Shown: positions 6,479 to 9,023 of the stretch, piece after piece
Layout: the number at the start of each line of letters is the position of its first letter
Position numbering within the stretch: the stretch's first letter is position 1
Origin: Caryophanales bacterium
Lineage (GTDB): Bacteria > Bacillota_I > Bacilli_A > RFN20 > CAG-826
DNA: 9,023 nucleotides
Reading direction: 5' to 3'
NCBI GenBank assembly: GCA_022781015.1
Contig: JALEUF010000147.1
Coordinates: 1 to 9,023 of the forward strand
Program-made: the position numbers and the translations under genes
Notes under the pieces: model-generated
Databases searched by the model: none
Seen by the model: only the letters and a program-made list of their open reading frames with translations
What the model was told of the DNA's origin: nothing

Positions 6479-7402
6479 ATGAAATTGTCTTTTTTGATTC
6501 CTGTATATAATTCAGTCTCTACTTTGCCTAGATTAGTAACTTCCTTATTAAAGCAAGATGGGGATATCGAATTCCTTTTTGGAGTCGAACCAAGCAAGGA
6601 TTCTTCCTTGAATTACCTTATTGATAAGCAAAAAGAAGATAACAGGATAAAGATTATCGTTAATGAAACCAAATTAGGCCCTTTAGGGAATAGGATCAAT
6701 TTGATAAAGCATGCTTCAGGAGACTTGATTGCATTTTCTGATTCTGATGATTATCTTGCAAGCGATTTTGCTAAAGTTGCAATAAGTGGCTTTGATGATG
6801 ATATCGATGTAGTTTGCCTTGATTATCTAGTCGAATATAAAGGAAAGATAAAAAAGAATTTGTTTAGGCCAAGAAGAAAACAAATATTAACTGGAGAAAA
6901 AGCCTGCAAGAAGCTTCTTAAAGATGCTTCATTAAGAGGATTCCTCTGGAACAAGGTATTTAGGAAAGAATTATTCCATTCTGATAATCTTTTATTATTA
7001 AAAGAAGGAATGATGTTTGAAGATACTCCTTTGGTATATTCCTTATTTAGTTCTTCTAGGTTAGTAAAGATTCTCCCATATCCTTTATATATATATGTAA
7101 AAGGGGAGGGGTCGCTTACTTCTAGCAAGAATAAGGATAGGGCACATAACCACATTGATAGCTTTGCCGTCATTAAATATGCATCTACTAAATTAGGCTA
7201 TCCATATAATAAAGATTTTGCCTCTAGCTATTCTCGCATCAAATTATCTATTTTCTTTGATTTATATCTTTCTAAAAAAGACGGGTTAAGTAAAGATGAA
7301 ATAAAAATGGAAAAGGAAAGACTTAGGATGTTAAAGGGAAAAGATTTCCCTAATGAAGATCATTTCTCTTCCTCTATATTAAAAATGGAAAGCATATTCT
7401 AA
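6479..7402 (+). CDS. Family 2 glycosyltransferase (GT-A fold)
   Basis: This 307-residue protein begins directly with the GT2 nucleotide-sugar-binding strand LSFLIPVYNSVSTLPRLVTS (3-22). The divalent-metal motif DSDD is at 88-91 in ISF-like context (LIAFSDSDDYL), after GNRINLIKHASGDLIAF. The C-terminal half has the usual acceptor-side pattern FLWNKVFRKELF (155-166), then MMFEDTP (178-184) and YPLYIYVKGEGSLTSS (201-216). These are typical of enzymes adding sugars to surface polysaccharides or glycolipids, and there is no membrane segment. The sugar and acceptor cannot be told from sequence. The start is fixed by an in-frame stop at 6473-6475 and by the motif beginning at residue 3. No Shine-Dalgarno lies at normal distance. 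It stands alone, with a terminator upstream and a separate gene downstream. Confidence 0.9.
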   Translation: MKLSFLIPVYNSVSTLPRLVTSLLKQDGDIEFLFGVEPSKDSSLNYLIDKQKEDNRIKIIVNETKLGPLGNRINLIKHASGDLIAFSDSDDYLASDFAKVAISGFDDDIDVVCLDYLVEYKGKIKKNLFRPRRKQILTGEKACKKLLKDASLRGFLWNKVFRKELFHSDNLLLLKEGMMFEDTPLVYSLFSSSRLVKILPYPLYIYVKGEGSLTSSKNKDRAHNHIDSFAVIKYASTKLGYPYNKDFASSYSRIKLSIFFDLYLSKKDGLSKDEIKMEKERLRMLKGKDFPNEDHFSSSILKMESIF

Positions 7403-7408
7403 GACTAT

Positions 7409-7445
7409 TTGTTATTTATGTATTAATATATAGATAAGAAAGGAA
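7409..7445 (+). promoter_or_regulatory. Tentative promoter and ribosome binding site of the superoxide reductase gene
   Basis: The 51-nt AT-rich gap has TTGTTA (7409-7414) as a possible -35, and TAGATA (7431-7436) or the overlapping TATAGA (7429-7434) as poor -10 candidates. The ribosome binding site AAAGGAA (7439-7445) is clear, nine bases before the ATG. No terminator ends the glycosyltransferase gene, so read-through is equally possible. Confidence 0.3.
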
Positions 7446-7453
7446 ATCTAATT

Positions 7454-7816
7454 ATGAACAAATTCTTTAAATGCAATGAATGCAAAAAAGTCTTCCTCGA
7501 CCTATCAAGTAATGAAAATCCAACCGGATTAGTTGAACTTAAAGCCAATACCGTCGATGCCTCAAATGAAAAACATATCCCAGATGTACATGTTGAAGGT
7601 GATAAAGTTAATGTAGTAGTGGGTAGTGTTATCCATCCAATGACTATTGAACACCATATTGAATGGATTGGTATTGTTACTTCTAAAGGAATTAGAATCG
7701 ATTATCTAGATCCAACTGGTGAACCAAAAGCCACATTCACCTTGGAAAAAGATGAAGTCCTAAAGGAAGTTTATAGCTATTGCAACCTCCACGGATTGTG
7801 GAAGAAATCATTCTAA
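7454..7816 (+). CDS. Superoxide reductase (desulfoferrodoxin family) with incomplete rubredoxin-like site
   Basis: This 120-residue protein reduces superoxide to hydrogen peroxide at a mononuclear iron, an oxygen defence of anaerobes. The active-site ligands are all visible: H41 in ANTVDASNEKH (31-41), H61 and H67 in HPMTIEHHIEWIG (61-73), and C110 and H113 in YCNLHGLW (109-116). E39 and K40 are the conserved residues near the iron. The N-terminus has CNEC (C7, C10), the first half of the rubredoxin-like Fe(Cys)4 centre I of 2Fe desulfoferrodoxin. The second pair, expected as adjacent cysteines near residues 25-28, is absent (NENPTGLVELKANT). The protein is therefore probably active at centre II with centre I lost or altered. 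Electrons would come from rubredoxin or similar, not seen here. Its own terminator follows. Confidence 0.93.
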   Translation: MNKFFKCNECKKVFLDLSSNENPTGLVELKANTVDASNEKHIPDVHVEGDKVNVVVGSVIHPMTIEHHIEWIGIVTSKGIRIDYLDPTGEPKATFTLEKDEVLKEVYSYCNLHGLWKKSF

Positions 7817-7834
7817 TAAATAACAAATCCATCT

Positions 7835-7860
7835 AATGCCTCGTAATTGGGGCATTTTTT
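7835..7860 (+). terminator. Rho-independent terminator after the superoxide reductase gene
   Basis: The stem AATGCCTC (7835-7842) pairs with GGGGCATT (7849-7856), with one G-U and a GTAATT loop. A run of T to 7860 follows, partly shared with the stem. It insulates the rRNA promoters from upstream transcription. Confidence 0.88.
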
Positions 7861-7944
7861 ATATTTCTATAAAAGTTTTTTAAAGAAAAAGTATCGATAA
7901 AATGGGCATTTTTAAAAAATATGAAAAATTTATGCAAAAAGTAG

Positions 7945-7972
7945 TTGACTAGTCTCTATAAATGAGTAGAAT
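7945..7972 (+). promoter_or_regulatory. rRNA operon promoter P1
   Basis: TTGACT (-35, 7945-7950) and TAGAAT (-10, 7967-7972) lie 16 bp apart, each one mismatch from consensus, behind an A-tract-rich upstream element. The start of transcription would be near 7979, about 310 nt before mature 16S rRNA. Confidence 0.82.
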
Positions 7973-7982
7973 AATCAACGTT

Positions 7983-8046
7983 CGCGACTTAAGGATAAAC
8001 GAGTCCGAACCGCTGAAAAGTCTCGATTATGTGGGCATTATTGCTC
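7983..8046 (+). other. Foldable leader segment between rRNA promoters P1 and P2
   Basis: CGCGACTT (7983-7990) pairs with AAGTCTCG (8018-8025) at seven of eight positions, enclosing a 27-nt loop. A second small hairpin, GGGCA-TTAT-TGCTC (8033-8046... 7-nt context), follows at 8033-8046 with one G-U pair. This GC-richer stretch contrasts with the A-rich flanks and would exist only in P1 transcripts. No known RNA family was recognised. Confidence 0.4.
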
Positions 8047-8102
8047 CAAAATCGATAAAAAAGAACCTCTTCAAAAAAATTAAAAAATTTGAAAAAAAGT
8101 TC

Positions 8103-8131
8103 TTGACTGAGTAAGAAGAAAGTAGTAAATT
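8103..8131 (+). promoter_or_regulatory. rRNA operon promoter P2
   Basis: TTGACT (-35, 8103-8108) and TAAATT (-10, 8126-8131, 4 of 6) are 17 bp apart. They sit behind in-register A-tracts that mirror P1. Transcription should start near 8138, at the first base of the structured leader. Tandem P1/P2 promoters are typical of rRNA operons in Bacilli. Confidence 0.78.
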
Positions 8132-8136
8132 ATCCA

Positions 8137-8182
8137 AGCACACAAATCCAGGGAGACCTGGTCGGTGAGAGCCCGGTGTGCT
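8137..8182 (+). other. Three-way-junction leader RNA at the P2 start site
   Basis: AGCACAC (8137-8143) pairs perfectly with GTGTGCT (8176-8182). Inside are CCAGG-GAGA-CCTGG (8148-8161), a 5-bp hairpin with a GNRA tetraloop, and a short CGG/CCG hairpin (8163-8165 with 8173-8175). The closing stem stacks directly on the second hairpin. The predicted P2 start is at the first bases of the closing stem. It could stabilise the 5' end or take part in rRNA processing. Confidence 0.55.
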
Positions 8183-8185
8183 AAC

Positions 8186-8199
8186 TGATCTTTGAAAAC
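8186..8199 (+). promoter_or_regulatory. rRNA antitermination boxA
   Basis: TGATCTTTGAAAAC closely matches the boxA (TGCTCTTTgAAA type) seen in rRNA leaders of Firmicutes, where NusB/NusE bind nascent RNA and assemble an antitermination complex. It lies about 90 nt before 16S, a usual place. Confidence 0.85.
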
Positions 8200-8229
8200 T
8201 AGACAGATTGACAACAAACACTTAACGTC

Positions 8230-8244
8230 GATTCTTTAAGAATC
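8230..8244 (+). other. Small perfect inverted repeat in the pre-16S leader
   Basis: GATTCTT-T-AAGAATC folds as a 5-bp hairpin with a TTTAA loop. It lies between boxA and the 16S start, and may be a spacer hairpin or part of the processing stalk. Confidence 0.4.
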
Positions 8245-8287
8245 AAAAACAAAACCAGATAATTAATTGAACTAGATCAAAACATAT

Positions 8288-9023
<736 letters not shown>

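Larger units (their letters stand above)
7893..8108 (+). repeat. Imperfect tandem repeat (158-bp offset) carrying the two rRNA promoter upstream regions
   Basis: ATCGATAAAA occurs at 7893-7902 and again at 8051-8060, and TTGACT occurs at 7945-7950 and 8103-8108. Both pairs are exactly 158 bp apart. Between them, A-tracts fall in the same register in both copies (aligned AAAAA runs near 7913, 7922 and 7934 match 8071, 8080 and 8092). The A-tracts just upstream of -35 resemble UP elements that bind the RNA polymerase alpha subunit. GGGCATT also occurs twice (7904-7910, 8033-8039) but not at the same offset. No coding region is seen in 7861-8287. Confidence 0.75.

Noticed and set aside
8057..8104. 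Minus-strand hairpin (AAGAAC/GTTCTT plus TTCAAA/TTTGAA) followed by T residues, terminator-like
   Set aside because: The stems are A/T-rich with large internal loops, there is no minus-strand gene to terminate, and the sequence is better explained as the A-tract element of P2.
8147..8182. Resemblance of GGTGAGAGCCCGG to the cobalamin riboswitch core
   Set aside because: The rest of the B12-box and the conserved flanking helices are absent, and the location in an rRNA leader before boxA makes a riboswitch unlikely.
8027..8221. 64-codon minus-strand reading frame across the rRNA promoter region
   Set aside because: It covers promoter P2, the leader stem and boxA, has no ribosome binding site, and has low-complexity K/F-rich content from A-tracts.

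Overview
The window reads as chromosomal DNA of a low-GC Gram-positive bacterium in the Bacilli, on or near the branch leading to Mollicutes (Erysipelotrichales, Acholeplasmatales or uncultured RF39-type gut lineages). Three things suggest this: the partial 16S rRNA, the lgt-trxB-whiA gene order, and strong AAAGGAGG-type ribosome binding sites with AT-rich spacers. The genus is inference. Tryptophan is TGG throughout and all ten visible stops are TAA, so there is no sign of the UGA=Trp code of Mycoplasma. A superoxide reductase fits an anaerobic or microaerophilic life.

Layout: every gene and the rRNA lie on the + strand. (1) 1-2292 is a tight operon: the 3' end of lgt (lipoprotein maturation), a thioredoxin-reductase-like flavoprotein that lacks recognisable NADPH motifs, whiA, and a small XRE-type regulator overlapping the end of whiA. 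(2) 2293-3511 is gapA with its own promoter, an array of TTACC/GGTAA half-sites just upstream, and a strong terminator. (3) 3512-6450 is pgk-tpiA followed by a Bax-inhibitor-1-like membrane protein. It is driven by an extended -10 promoter whose spacer holds a perfect 6-3-6 palindrome, and it ends at a 12-bp-stem terminator. (4) 6451-7402 is a family 2 glycosyltransferase with no Shine-Dalgarno sequence. (5) 7403-7860 is a superoxide reductase gene with half of the rubredoxin-type cysteine set missing, then a terminator. (6) 7861-8287 is the rRNA control region: two promoters that look like a tandem duplication with an exact 158-bp offset, each followed by a foldable leader, then boxA. (7) From about 8288 to the window end is the 5' half of a 16S rRNA gene.

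The three glycolytic genes catalyse consecutive or adjacent steps: triose-phosphate isomerisation, glyceraldehyde-3-phosphate oxidation and the first substrate-level ATP yield. They are rich in C-ending codons, as expected for highly expressed genes, unlike the trxB-whiA block. No mobile element, CRISPR array or tRNA was seen. The most interesting leads are the NADPH-motif-less TrxB homologue, the superoxide reductase with a half-lost iron centre, the duplicated rRNA promoter with its leader RNAs, and the two promoter-proximal palindromes that suggest unrecognised regulators of lower glycolysis.
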